A stretch of DNA of 64,000 nucleotides from Cohnella phaseoli (GTDB taxonomy: Bacteria; Bacillota; Bacilli; Paenibacillales; Paenibacillaceae), in contig NZ_QRDZ01000041.1 in the NCBI RefSeq assembly GCF_003386235.1, forward strand, positions 23,614-87,613, written 5' to 3'. Positions 7,695 to 16,686 of this stretch are shown here, in pieces. Under the pieces are notes generated by a model that saw nothing but the letters and a program-made list of their open reading frames with translations, had not been told where the DNA came from and made no database searches. A program made the position numbers and the translations under genes. Positions within the stretch are counted from its first letter, which is position 1; each line of letters begins with the position of its first letter.

Positions 7695-9380
7695 TTATTT
7701 GGATGCCGCCCACTCGTTTACTTCGTTGGTGATCTCTTCCCCGCCGAGCTTGTTCCAATTGGCGACGAACGTATCGAACGTATCGATCGATGCGGCGTTC
7801 AAAATGATTTTGGTGAATGTCTCCAGCTCAAGCGTATCGAGCGTGGAGCCCTTCTTCAGCATCGTCTCCGTAGGCGCTCCGAGGAAGCCGTTCAACGTCA
7901 CCTGCCCGTTGTTGTCGTATGCGTCCTCCACGCTGAGCGCCCCTTCCGGTCCCGACCATTTGTAGCTGCCCCAGAACGCTTCGTCCCCGGCCAAGTACTT
8001 ATTGATGCTCTCGTAGTTGTCCTTGGCGTCGAATGAAAGGCCAGCATCGCTCTTGCTTTCCAGCGCCTGCTTGACCCCGCGGTAGATGTTGATGTTCTGC
8101 AGCGGATCTTGGGCCGTAACCGCAGCGTAAGCGTACAAGTTCATATTCGTGTCCTCGTTATTGAAAAACCGCTTGTCGCGTCCGTTCGGGCCGTACTGCT
8201 TCTCCAGGCTGTAGTTCAGCAGCTTGACGAGCGCTTCGGGGTTTTTGGCCCCTTTCTTCACCGCGTAGAAGAAGACGGCGCCGTTGCCCGCGAGCGAGCT
8301 GGCCGACGAGCCGTCGGCGGAAACGATCGGATAAGGCATCCAGTTCGCCTCCGGGTCGTTCTTGAAGCCGTCCGGCAGCGGCCAGAACGCATTCCAGTGC
8401 TGACCGTAGAACATGCCGATCTGTCCGGAAGTAATCAGCTCATTTACCTTATTGGCGTCGTAGACGCCGAACTCGGGATCGATCAGCCCGGCCTTGAACA
8501 TCTCCTGCAGCTTGGCCAGCGCCTCCTTCATCTCCGGCTGAACGGAGCCGTAAGCCAGCTTGCCGTCTGCTCCCGCCACCCATGCCTTCGGATAAGCCTT
8601 TAATCCGTACGCCAACCCTCCGATGCCGCCATAACCGGAATAAATGTCCTTGCCCAGTCCGAGCCCGTACGTTTTCGCCTGGCCGCCCGGCTTTTGCTTG
8701 ACGAATGCTTCAGCGACGCTCCATACGTCGTCAATCGTTTTCGGCGCGTCCATACCGACCTTCTTCAGCCAATCCTCGCGAATCCAGATCATTTGGGTGC
8801 CGTCGATGACGGAAGCGGTGGAGGGCAGCGCCATCTTCTTGCCACCGAACGTGGCGGCCGTCCAGCCGACGCCGCCGTCCATCGACAGCGTCGTCTTCGT
8901 CAGCTCGGATGCGTACTGCTCGAAGACATCGGTCAAGTCCATAATCATGTCCGACTCGATCAGCTTCTGCAGTTGGGTCAGATCGACCGTCACGATGTCG
9001 GGAATGTTGCCCGATGCGATGGAGACGTTCATTTTCTGCCCGTACTGGCCTTCCGGCACGGTCCATTCGTTTTTCAGCACGATGCCGAGATCTTCCTGAT
9101 AGCCCCGATACCATACGTTGTTGTCCAGCGACTCGCCTTCGACGAATGTTACGGTGCTCCCAAGGCTTCGGGCCGTCGTCACTTCGATTGGCGTTTCGTA
9201 TTTGCCCAGCGGATCCTGCGTTCCTCCCGTCGCGGCCGGCGAGCCGGATTCGCTCGGAGCCGAAGCTTCGGAGCCGGACGGCGTCGCGCTTCCCGTCGCC
9301 TCACCTCCGCCGCCGTTAGAGCTGCAAGCGCTCAGCAGCAGCATGACGGCGATTAGACCGTATCCCATTTTGCGTTTCAT
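7695..9380 (-). CDS. Extracellular solute-binding lipoprotein of a sugar ABC importer
   Basis: 561 residues. The signal peptide ends in a lipobox (LLLSACSSN), then a Ser/Gly/Glu-rich linker to about residue 60, then a family 1 binding-protein fold (IPDIVTVDLTQLQKLIESDM near 135; MIWIREDWLKKVGMDAPKT near 195; LITSGQIGMFYGQHWNAFWP near 310). The size fits LplA/YtcQ-type proteins for oligosaccharides. It would be anchored in the membrane and deliver substrate to the two permeases downstream. An inducible-looking promoter lies at 9429-9491. Confidence 0.92.
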   Translation of the reverse strand: MKRKMGYGLIAVMLLLSACSSNGGGGEATGSATPSGSEASAPSESGSPAATGGTQDPLGKYETPIEVTTARSLGSTVTFVEGESLDNNVWYRGYQEDLGIVLKNEWTVPEGQYGQKMNVSIASGNIPDIVTVDLTQLQKLIESDMIMDLTDVFEQYASELTKTTLSMDGGVGWTAATFGGKKMALPSTASVIDGTQMIWIREDWLKKVGMDAPKTIDDVWSVAEAFVKQKPGGQAKTYGLGLGKDIYSGYGGIGGLAYGLKAYPKAWVAGADGKLAYGSVQPEMKEALAKLQEMFKAGLIDPEFGVYDANKVNELITSGQIGMFYGQHWNAFWPLPDGFKNDPEANWMPYPIVSADGSSASSLAGNGAVFFYAVKKGAKNPEALVKLLNYSLEKQYGPNGRDKRFFNNEDTNMNLYAYAAVTAQDPLQNINIYRGVKQALESKSDAGLSFDAKDNYESINKYLAGDEAFWGSYKWSGPEGALSVEDAYDNNGQVTLNGFLGAPTETMLKKGSTLDTLELETFTKIILNAASIDTFDTFVANWNKLGGEEITNEVNEWAASK

Positions 9381-9410
9381 AGTGCGTCCCCCTCGATTGC
9401 GTTATGGTCT

Positions 9411-9422
9411 AGATGATCATCT
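9411..9422. promoter_or_regulatory. 12-bp perfect palindrome near the transcription start
   Basis: AGATGATCATCT, a perfect 12-bp palindrome, lies 7-18 bp downstream of the proposed -10 box (9429-9434) and about 30 bp before the binding-protein start. Its position over or just after the transcription start would suit a repressor. Chance occurrence cannot be excluded. Confidence 0.3.
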
Positions 9423-9428
9423 GTTTCT

Positions 9429-9491
9429 ATTGTAGAATCGCGGCGGACGCCGTTAAATCGTAATCTTTCTACTTTCTGTTCCGATCTCTAC
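9429..9491 (-). promoter_or_regulatory. Activator-type promoter of the binding-protein operon
   Basis: On the minus strand a 25-bp motif (9467-9491) containing ATCGGAACAGAAAGTAGAA lies exactly 32 bp before a TACAAT -10 box (9429-9434). A poor -35 (TTTAAC) sits 17 bp before the -10. Motif and spacing recur at 16470-16532 in front of the secreted protein. The motif holds two AGTAGAA/GGTAGAG half-sites 19 bp apart, suitable for an AraC-type response regulator bound upstream of -35. The left end overlaps the kinase stop codon. Confidence 0.65.
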
Positions 9492-11227
9492 CTGTTCGAC
9501 GACGGGAACGCAACTTCCACCCTCAGGCCTCCGAGAGCGCCGCGCGAGAGACGAAGCCCGGCCTTCTCGCCAAAGCGCAATCGCAAGCGGCGGTGCACGT
9601 TGCCGAGACCCGTCGTTTCCCCGCTTTGTCCCGCCGACTGCAGCTTGCGCCGCAGCGCCTCCAGGGCGGTATCGTCCAGTCCCGTTCCGTTGTCCTCGAC
9701 CGCGATGACCGCCTCCTCCTCCTCCGTCAGCAAGAACGACACATCCAACAGCCCGCCTTCGGCCCGTTTTTCCAAGGCATGCACGAACGCATTCTCGATG
9801 ACCGGCTGAAGGGTCAGCCGCGGAACGGACATCCGCGCGAGAGCTTCCGGCACGTCCTCGAAACGCACGGAAATCCGGTCGTGGAACCGGAATAACTGGA
9901 TATCCGTATACGTCCGCGCATGAACGACCTCATCCTGCACGGTCACCTCCTCCGCGCCGTCGCGCGTAATGAAGCGATAATATTCGCCCAAGTACTTTGA
10001 GAATTGAGCGACGTTGTCGTTCTCTCCGAATTTCGCCATCCGGTAGATCGTAAAGAAGCTGTTGTAAAGGAAGTGCGGGTTGATCTGCGATTGCAGCTGC
10101 TTCAGCTCCGCGGTCTGGGTCCGGTATTTCTGCTCGTACACTTCGTATACAAGCTCCTGCAGCTTGCGGATCGTCTGATTGAAATGGCGGTACAAATAAG
10201 CGAATTCGTCCTTGCTGCTCCGTTCGATCGATACGTCGAAGTTGCCGTTGCCGACCTGGCGGAAAGCGACGATCATTTTGCGCAGGGGATGATGGACAAG
10301 CCGGTAAACGACATAAGAAACTACAGCGATAATTAGCAAGGAGACGAGGGAAACGTAGCGGATGCGGTCCCGGTTCGCTTTGAGCTTGCCCAGCACTTCC
10401 TTCTCCGGGACGAACACGGCGAACGTCGCGCCCAGAAACGCCGAGCGTTCGCTGTAATGAAGATAGTCTCCCTGTTCGGTGTGCAGCGTCTCGACGGCGG
10501 TCGGCCCGATGCCCCCCGCGGCATCCGCCGCCCGCAGCAGGCTCGCGCGCTCCTCCCCGCTTCCGTCCGATGCGACTCGCCAGCCATCCTCGGAGCCAAA
10601 CAGCGCGGCAATGCCGACGCCGTTGTACTTGAATCGGTCCATGGCCGCCGCCAGACGCTCCCGGTCGAGCTCGATCGTCAGCACGAAGGACGGAATCGCC
10701 ACGCCGAACAGATACGAATTGGAATAACAGATATAAAGGCGGCCCTTCTCCTCGATCAGTGCCGCAGCGGACGGCCGGACGAACCGCTGGAGCGATTCCC
10801 GCTCGGATTCCGAGATATCGCGGTACGTCTGGTTGGCCGTAATCATCGTGCCCAGGTCCGGCAGGTAAGCGGTCGTATCGGCAATATATTGGCTCATCGA
10901 TTGGAGCTGAATGAGCTGGCGTTGAATCGCCAGAACGGCTTGCCGCTTCTCTTCGTTGGTCATGATTTCCGAGGCGTTGGAGAGCGTGTCCAGCTCCGGG
11001 GAAGCCGACAGCTGCTGCTGGAACTTGATGACCTGCGACAGCTCGGTCTCGAGGCTGCTCAAATAATAATGCGCCTGCGAGCGCACGGATTCGGCGACGC
11101 CGTCCCGCACGCCCGTCGCGTCGGAGCGGTTGATCTGCAGTACGATCAAATAAAACGGAAGGACCGCCACGAGCAGGGTGACGACCATTTTCGTATAGAT
11201 GGATTGGAAGAGGGAGCCGAGAGGCAA
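9488..11227 (-). CDS. YesM-type sensor histidine kinase
   Basis: 579 residues: a membrane segment at about 14-31 (MVVTLLVAVLPFYLIVLQI), an extracytoplasmic sensor of ~250 residues, a second membrane segment (SLVSLLIIAVVSYVVYRLV), HAMP, then a His_kinase domain with phospho-acceptor in QSQINPHFLYNSFFTIYRMA. The ATPase domain has N box VIENAFVHAL and G box DNGTGL. This is the LytS/YesM class that pairs with AraC-type response regulators. The start is TTG 11227 with AGGGGAAA. It lies 28 bp after the regulator gene and upstream of the importer, so it probably senses extracellular sugar or binding-protein state. Confidence 0.9.
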   Translation of the reverse strand: MPLGSLFQSIYTKMVVTLLVAVLPFYLIVLQINRSDATGVRDGVAESVRSQAHYYLSSLETELSQVIKFQQQLSASPELDTLSNASEIMTNEEKRQAVLAIQRQLIQLQSMSQYIADTTAYLPDLGTMITANQTYRDISESERESLQRFVRPSAAALIEEKGRLYICYSNSYLFGVAIPSFVLTIELDRERLAAAMDRFKYNGVGIAALFGSEDGWRVASDGSGEERASLLRAADAAGGIGPTAVETLHTEQGDYLHYSERSAFLGATFAVFVPEKEVLGKLKANRDRIRYVSLVSLLIIAVVSYVVYRLVHHPLRKMIVAFRQVGNGNFDVSIERSSKDEFAYLYRHFNQTIRKLQELVYEVYEQKYRTQTAELKQLQSQINPHFLYNSFFTIYRMAKFGENDNVAQFSKYLGEYYRFITRDGAEEVTVQDEVVHARTYTDIQLFRFHDRISVRFEDVPEALARMSVPRLTLQPVIENAFVHALEKRAEGGLLDVSFLLTEEEEAVIAVEDNGTGLDDTALEALRRKLQSAGQSGETTGLGNVHRRLRLRFGEKAGLRLSRGALGGLRVEVAFPSSNR

Positions 11228-11255
11228 GCGAATTTCCCCTTTCTGGTGATGTCCG

Positions 11256-12863
11256 TCAGCTTTCTCTGTATTCTTGAGGGGACTTGCCGGTCAATCTTTT
11301 GAACAGGCGGGCGAAATACGAGGGAGATTCCAGCCCGACGGCGACGGTAATCTCTTGAATCTTCATGTCCGTGGAGCGCAGCAGCTCCTTGGCCTTCCGG
11401 ATTCTCCGGTCCGTTACGTAATCCGACAGCCCGACTCCCGTAAGCTGCTTGTACAGCCGGGACAGATAGGCGGGATTCAAGTAAACGGCCTGCCCAAGCC
11501 GGTTCAGCGACAAATCCTCGCTCAAGTGCCGGGCGACGAAGTCCTCGACCTTGCCGACGATTTCCAGGCCTCGGTCGGCCTGCATTTTTCTCCGATGGGC
11601 GAACAACGCGGCTGCCGTCTCCCGGAAAAAAGCGATCGTATCAACCCACGACGGAAACGCATCGTATCTCGTCAGCCTGTGCAGCCGATCCGAGTCCTCC
11701 GAAATTTCCTGTAGGCCGCTGCGGTTAAGCTGGGACAGCAGGAGACTCGAAATTCGGTTAAAGGCTTCTAGCGACAGCGCCAACGGCACACGATTGCGGT
11801 CCGCGGCGTTCAGAAGCCGAACGAGGCCGAGGTCGAACTCTTCCGCCTTGCCGTTCTCCAGATGCGCCTCCAGAAACACGAATCGCTTCAGTTCGGCACG
11901 CAGCTCGTCCGTCCGACGCTCGTCCATGCCGTCTCCGCCTCCGCTGCCCAGATAGGAGATTTCCTCGCCGATGCCCGCTCCCTGATGCAGCAGATCGCGA
12001 AGCCGGTCGTACACCCGGCCGATGTCCGTCCATTCGAACAGGCCGCTGCAGGCAAAGGAGAAGCGCAAGCTCAGAAATCGGACCGCGGCCTGCTGAATCC
12101 GGTCGAGGCTAAGCTGCAGTTCGGCATCGACTTCGTCTTCGCCCCTAGGCTGAATGAGCCAGAGAAGCGCCGCTCCGTCCAGGGAAAGCGACAGAGTGGC
12201 GCAAGAGGGGGGAAGAAGCTCCCCCGCGATATTTTGGAGCGCATAGAGCAGCAAGGTACGGTCGGAAGGGCGATCGATGCCTTCCCACGAATCCGCCTTG
12301 CCGAGCAGCATGTATATCGGCGCCGCTTCCGAGAAAGGAATGTCCAGCTCCTCGAAGCGGGCCTTCAGGCCCGCCGAGGCGAACGGCTCTCCCAGCAGCA
12401 GATTGCCGATATATTCCCGTTGCGCCAGCGGCTGCAGCTGCTTCATTTTCGACTTGGCCTCCGCGACGAATCGCTCGACGTCCAACTCCTCGTGAAGGTC
12501 GGCGATCGCCTTGCGGACGGCCGCTACGATGTCCTCGTCTCCCTCCATTTTCAGCACGTAGTCCGCACCGCCCTTGCGCAGCACCTCCTGAACGTACCCG
12601 AAGTCGCTGTAGCCGGTCAGGAACACGACCTTGCAGCGCTTCCAGCGCTCGCGAACCCGGTCGAAGAGCTCCAGCCCCGTCATCTCGGGCATGCGGATAT
12701 CGGTCAGAACGATGTCGATGCGGCTTCGTTCCATGATTTTAAGCGCTTGGATGCCCGAGTTGGCGCGGTGAACTTCCAAGTCCGGAATGCCGGCCGTATG
12801 GAACAGCTCCGTCAGACCGTCCAGTATAATCGCCTCGTCGTCGACGATGAGCAGATTGATCAA
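11256..12863 (-). CDS. YesN-type response regulator with AraC DNA-binding domain
   Basis: 535 residues. The receiver domain (1 to ~120) has the acidic pocket IVDDEA, phospho-acceptor Asp in IVLTDIRMPEMTG and the Lys of the VLKMEG segment. A long linker of ~300 residues is followed by two AraC-type helix-turn-helices at about 435-535 (LSLNRLGQAVYLNPAYLSRL and IQEITVAVGLESPSYFARLF). The start is TTG 12863 with GGAGG eight bases away. It is the likely activator of the promoters at 9429-9491 and 16470-16532. It is sandwiched between the secreted protein gene and the kinase gene. Confidence 0.9.
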   Translation of the reverse strand: MINLLIVDDEAIILDGLTELFHTAGIPDLEVHRANSGIQALKIMERSRIDIVLTDIRMPEMTGLELFDRVRERWKRCKVVFLTGYSDFGYVQEVLRKGGADYVLKMEGDEDIVAAVRKAIADLHEELDVERFVAEAKSKMKQLQPLAQREYIGNLLLGEPFASAGLKARFEELDIPFSEAAPIYMLLGKADSWEGIDRPSDRTLLLYALQNIAGELLPPSCATLSLSLDGAALLWLIQPRGEDEVDAELQLSLDRIQQAAVRFLSLRFSFACSGLFEWTDIGRVYDRLRDLLHQGAGIGEEISYLGSGGGDGMDERRTDELRAELKRFVFLEAHLENGKAEEFDLGLVRLLNAADRNRVPLALSLEAFNRISSLLLSQLNRSGLQEISEDSDRLHRLTRYDAFPSWVDTIAFFRETAAALFAHRRKMQADRGLEIVGKVEDFVARHLSEDLSLNRLGQAVYLNPAYLSRLYKQLTGVGLSDYVTDRRIRKAKELLRSTDMKIQEITVAVGLESPSYFARLFKRLTGKSPQEYRES

Positions 12864-12881
12864 GTTGCGTTTCCTCCTTCA

Positions 12882-15800
12882 TTACAGCTCCACCCGGTAG
12901 ACGTGAGCTCCCGCTCCCGTAGTCGAGAAGCGAATAAATCCGTCGGCGTCGGCGGTAAACGTGCTCCATGCCGCGCCGTCCCGCTTCACCTGATACGCCG
13001 TCCCGGGTGTCAGGCTTCCGATTTTGAGCTTCTTCGCTCCGGACGACGAATCGATCGTTACGGCCGTCTCGGTCGCGGACGCATATACGGACGCTTCCGC
13101 CCCGTCGTACACCAGCTTCTCGACCTTCATCCAGCCAAGCGCGGAAGGCCGGCGCGGCGCGACGGAAAGTCCGTCCTTCTCCGTATCGATGCCGAGGAAC
13201 CCGTAGAGGAACGCGAGCGGAACCAGCGCCGATTCGGTAAACTCGGCATCGATGCCGATGCCTCCCGCCGAACCGTCTCCCTGCATTCCGATGCCGCGGA
13301 TGCCATAGTAGGACCGATAGCCGCCTTCTTCCTGCGCTTCCTCGTAATGCTCCAAGATCGCCGCGAAGCGGTTCCACGCGTCGTCCGCGGACTTGTATTT
13401 CAGCCTGGCCATCACGTCGTAATAGCTGACGTACATAATGGCTCCGCCGTCCTGAACCTGCGTGCCGAAAGGATGGGTGTCGGACTGCGTCCAGATGATG
13501 TTGTACCATTCGGTGTTGCGCTTCGTCGAAGCCCTTGCCGCGAATTTGGGCGCATAGATGTCCGCGCCCGTCGACGTATCCCCGACGACCGTACGCGTGC
13601 CGTCCAGCCACGAGAAAATGCTCGCCGCCCGGGTCGGGTCGGCCAATCCCTGGGCCAGCGCCTCGAGATTGACGAACGTATACCCGTAATCGTGCATCGC
13701 TCCGTTCGTATCGACGCTCGGCACGTATCTGCCGGTCGCCGCATTCCAGAACGGGGAGGAGCTTCCGGTCATCGCCGCCGCCACGTTCGCCGCCTTCGCG
13801 CTCAGAGACGCCGAATCGTCGCCGTACGGATTTGCCGCGATCGACCAGCCGGCATTGTCCTCGATCAGCTTCTCGATCTGCGCCATCGTTTTCAGCGCTT
13901 CATAGTAGTAAATGGTATCATAGAAATCCTTGTATCCGATCGGCAAAATGTCCCAGTAATTCGAACCGACGCCCTTCCCGTGAACGTAGCGGTCGGCAAC
14001 GTTCGGCTTCGTCATGTCCACGCCGCTCGTTCCTTCGTGGCCGACCCACGGAATCGTCAAATAATGATTCGAGCCGGAATCGAACTCCGTTTTCAGAAAC
14101 TGAAGAGCGGATCTCATCCGCGAAATGTTGCCTTGCAGGAACGCGACATCGCTCGGATTCCACAGGAACAGCTCGGCGCTTCCGAGCACGAAAGCAGTGT
14201 TCGTCTGAACGTGCCGGGTATCGTATTCTCCCGCAACTCTCTCGAGCCCGACCTGGCTGCCGGGCTGCCCGCTGTCCGCCGGATCGATCCGGTACTGCTT
14301 GATCGTGCCGGTCCAGTGCGGATTTTTGAACATCGGAATCTGGTAGCCCTTGCTCGCTCCCGTCGTATCGACGGTAAAAGCGACGCTTTTCGCTTCGTTC
14401 CAGGTCGGGTCGGCATCCGTCGTAAAATAAATTTTGCCCGACGAGTCGGCGTTCGTACTGCTCATCTGCACGTAAAGATACGGCATACGGGAAGCCGGAG
14501 TATTCTGCACGGGCGACACGACGAAAGGATCGGCTCCGGTCGTCTGCAGCACCCATTTGCCGCCGGAGATCGCGTGGGAGGCGACGCTTGTCGTCCATCC
14601 CGAGACGCTTGTCCCGAACGCATACTTGCGCACCGCGGGATCGTCCGGACTTGACGTCGAAGGAAACGGCCATCCGACGAGACTTGTCCCTTCTCCCCAC
14701 CAGTTGGTCGGGTTCAGGACGTAGACGTAGCCATCGTCCGTCATTCGCACGTCGTTGAGCAGATGCTCCCGAAGCACCTCGTTATAGTCCGCGCCGTATT
14801 TTCCCTTGTTGAGCCCGGTATTCATCCAGGCCGTCGTCATGGCGTCCCATTGCATCCAGTTCGTCTGCGGATTGCCGTCGACGGGACTCGGGCCGAATTT
14901 CAGCGTGTACAGCGTTTTGAACATCCGGTTGACCGTCTCCGCGGTCGCCGCATCGGACGAAGAGAAGACCGGAAGGTCGGGAAGCACCTTGCTCGGCGTA
15001 TACGTGATCCGCGACTTGAAGTCTCCGTAGGCGGAAGCGACCGCTCCGTCGATGTACGGTGTGCCGGGGAAAAAGTTGTTGCCCGACGTCTGCCAGACGC
15101 CGACCCCGTTCGTTCCGGCGCTCAACACCCACAAATAATCGCCTGCCGGCTGTTCAGGAACGTCCAAGGCGAGCCACGCATTGTCCGCAAAATCGACGAA
15201 CGTCTTCTCGACGATCGGAGCGCTCGCAACCGTCGTCGCGTAGTCGGTGTTCCAAGCGTATAGGGAAAGCTTCAGACTGCCTTGGTCGTCGCCGTAGCTC
15301 GGCGTATTCGTCTCGATTCTCGTAAACGGCCACACGGCCTGGAATCTCTCTCCGGCGGAGCCCGCTCCCGAGATCGGCACGTCGCGTACCGTCGTATCCA
15401 CGTGGCTGTACATTTCCTGCGGCTCCGTGCCGTATTCTCCGTAGTACAGGCGAGCCTGGTAGTCTCCGGACGTTTCGCTCCCGTTGAAGTATGCGGTCGC
15501 CGGATGTCCGCTATCCGTCAGCTTCCAGACGCCGACCCAGCCCGAAGCGCCGGATAGCGTCCATACGTATTGTCCCGCGGACTTTTCTGGAAATTGAATG
15601 CGAAGCCAGGCGTTGTCAGCGAAATCCGTAAACGTTTTGCTGACGAGCGGCGTTCCTCCGACCGAGGTCGCGTAGTCGGTATTCCAGGCGTACAGCTTCA
15701 GCGTCAGGCTGCCGTCGTTGTCCGAGTAGCTCGGCGTTCGAACCGCCAGGCTGTAAAACCGGTCGTGAGCCGCAAAGCGCGAGCCCGCCGTATCGGACGC

Positions 15801-16367
15801 GCCGATCGTCACGTCCTGATAAGCGTTCCCGTCGTACAAATAAGGGTCCTCATCCGCATAGTAAATCCGACCCTCATAATCGCCGGACGTCGGAGTCCCG
15901 TTCCAGAACGCCTCCGCCGGATCCGCGCTGTCCGTCAGCTTCCAGACGCCGACCCAGCCGACCGCTCCGGACAACGTCCAGACGTATTGGCCGGCCGGCT
16001 GCTCGGGAAAGTTCAGGCGCAGCCATTCGTTGTCTTGGAAATCGACGAACGTACGGCTCGCAACCGGAGCGGCCGCGACCGTCGTCGCGTAATCCGTATT
16101 CCAGGCATACAGCTTCATCGTCAAGCTTCCGTCATTATCCCCGTAGCTCGGCGCCCGCACGGCGACGCTATAGAACGGACCGCTCGCCGCGAACTTCTGG
16201 CCTGCCTCGTCCCCTGCCCCGATCGTCACCGAGGCGTAATGGATGCCGTCGTAATGCCTGACCGGCGCCGACGCAGCAGAGGCTGATGGCGCGCCTCCTG
16301 CAACCGTCCACGTTCCGAGTATGAGCGCCAAAGCCAAAGCGAGCGCGATCCATTTTCTTCCCTTCAT
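12882..16367 (-). CDS. Secreted glycosidase-like protein with three N-terminal beta repeats
   Basis: 1161 residues. A signal peptide (KWIALALALALILGTWTVAG, cut near AASA) is followed by three related ~125-residue repeats at about 38-165, 175-305 and 318-455. Each carries an APSYGDNDGSLTMKLYAWNT-type segment and WLRLNFPEQPAGQYVWTLSG, and looks like a beta-sandwich module. From ~465 to ~1080 an alpha-rich region with features of an (alpha/alpha)6 toroid follows (e.g. LLNDVRMTDDGYVYVLNPTN, EWYNIIWTQSDTHPFGTQVQ, GGIGIDAEFTESALVPLAFL). A small beta domain closes the protein. The catalytic family is not identified. It heads the minus-strand locus and shares a promoter motif with the importer operon, so it probably degrades the polymer whose fragments are imported. 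Confidence 0.7.
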   Translation of the reverse strand: MKGRKWIALALALALILGTWTVAGGAPSASAASAPVRHYDGIHYASVTIGAGDEAGQKFAASGPFYSVAVRAPSYGDNDGSLTMKLYAWNTDYATTVAAAPVASRTFVDFQDNEWLRLNFPEQPAGQYVWTLSGAVGWVGVWKLTDSADPAEAFWNGTPTSGDYEGRIYYADEDPYLYDGNAYQDVTIGASDTAGSRFAAHDRFYSLAVRTPSYSDNDGSLTLKLYAWNTDYATSVGGTPLVSKTFTDFADNAWLRIQFPEKSAGQYVWTLSGASGWVGVWKLTDSGHPATAYFNGSETSGDYQARLYYGEYGTEPQEMYSHVDTTVRDVPISGAGSAGERFQAVWPFTRIETNTPSYGDDQGSLKLSLYAWNTDYATTVASAPIVEKTFVDFADNAWLALDVPEQPAGDYLWVLSAGTNGVGVWQTSGNNFFPGTPYIDGAVASAYGDFKSRITYTPSKVLPDLPVFSSSDAATAETVNRMFKTLYTLKFGPSPVDGNPQTNWMQWDAMTTAWMNTGLNKGKYGADYNEVLREHLLNDVRMTDDGYVYVLNPTNWWGEGTSLVGWPFPSTSSPDDPAVRKYAFGTSVSGWTTSVASHAISGGKWVLQTTGADPFVVSPVQNTPASRMPYLYVQMSSTNADSSGKIYFTTDADPTWNEAKSVAFTVDTTGASKGYQIPMFKNPHWTGTIKQYRIDPADSGQPGSQVGLERVAGEYDTRHVQTNTAFVLGSAELFLWNPSDVAFLQGNISRMRSALQFLKTEFDSGSNHYLTIPWVGHEGTSGVDMTKPNVADRYVHGKGVGSNYWDILPIGYKDFYDTIYYYEALKTMAQIEKLIEDNAGWSIAANPYGDDSASLSAKAANVAAAMTGSSSPFWNAATGRYVPSVDTNGAMHDYGYTFVNLEALAQGLADPTRAASIFSWLDGTRTVVGDTSTGADIYAPKFAARASTKRNTEWYNIIWTQSDTHPFGTQVQDGGAIMYVSYYDVMARLKYKSADDAWNRFAAILEHYEEAQEEGGYRSYYGIRGIGMQGDGSAGGIGIDAEFTESALVPLAFLYGFLGIDTEKDGLSVAPRRPSALGWMKVEKLVYDGAEASVYASATETAVTIDSSSGAKKLKIGSLTPGTAYQVKRDGAAWSTFTADADGFIRFSTTGAGAHVYRVEL

Positions 16368-16469
16368 TCGGCATTCCTCCCTGATTGTCCGAGCGATCGG
16401 CCTCGCCGCCCGCCCTCATCCGGAATGCGCTTACATCTCGCTTGGCGCGTTTTCCGGTTTCCTCCCTTC

Positions 16470-16532
16470 ATTGTAGCTTGGCCTATACGCGCGAGATAGG
16501 CTAAAACTTCTACTTTCTGTTCCGATTTCTAC
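16470..16532 (-). promoter_or_regulatory. Activator-type promoter of the secreted protein gene
   Basis: The 25-bp motif at 16508-16532 matches 24 of 25 positions of that at 9467-9491, and a TACAAT -10 box (16470-16475) follows after exactly the same 32 bp. No good -35 is present, as expected for a factor-dependent promoter. ATG lies ~100 bp further on. Confidence 0.65.
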
Positions 16533-16539
16533 TTCCTAT

Positions 16540-16665
16540 TCGTATGGTCGGGCTATTCGTATGGTCGGGTCTAGGCGTATGGTCAGGTCTAAGCGTATGG
16601 TCGAGCTATGCGATGGTCGGGCTATGCGTATGGTCGGGCTATGCGTATGGTCAGGTCTAGGCGAA
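16540..16665. repeat. Short degenerate tandem repeats (~17-20 bp)
   Basis: About seven imperfect copies of a GCGTATGGTCGGGCTAT-like unit, alternating with a GTCTAGGC/GTCTAAGC ending. They form the left edge of a repeat island that fills the 1.3 kb between the secreted protein gene and the toroid protein gene. No coding evidence. Confidence 0.7.
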
Positions 16666-16686
16666 ATTGTGGGGCTGCAAGCCGAT

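Noticed and set aside
9593..9895. Short plus-strand open frames within the kinase gene
   Set aside because: Antisense to the conserved ATPase domain of the kinase; no ribosome site or family similarity.
11862..14654. A 930-codon open frame on the plus strand
   Set aside because: It is antisense to the response regulator and secreted protein, both with clear domains; the long frame follows from high GC at codon third positions. Its translation is Arg-rich with no domain.
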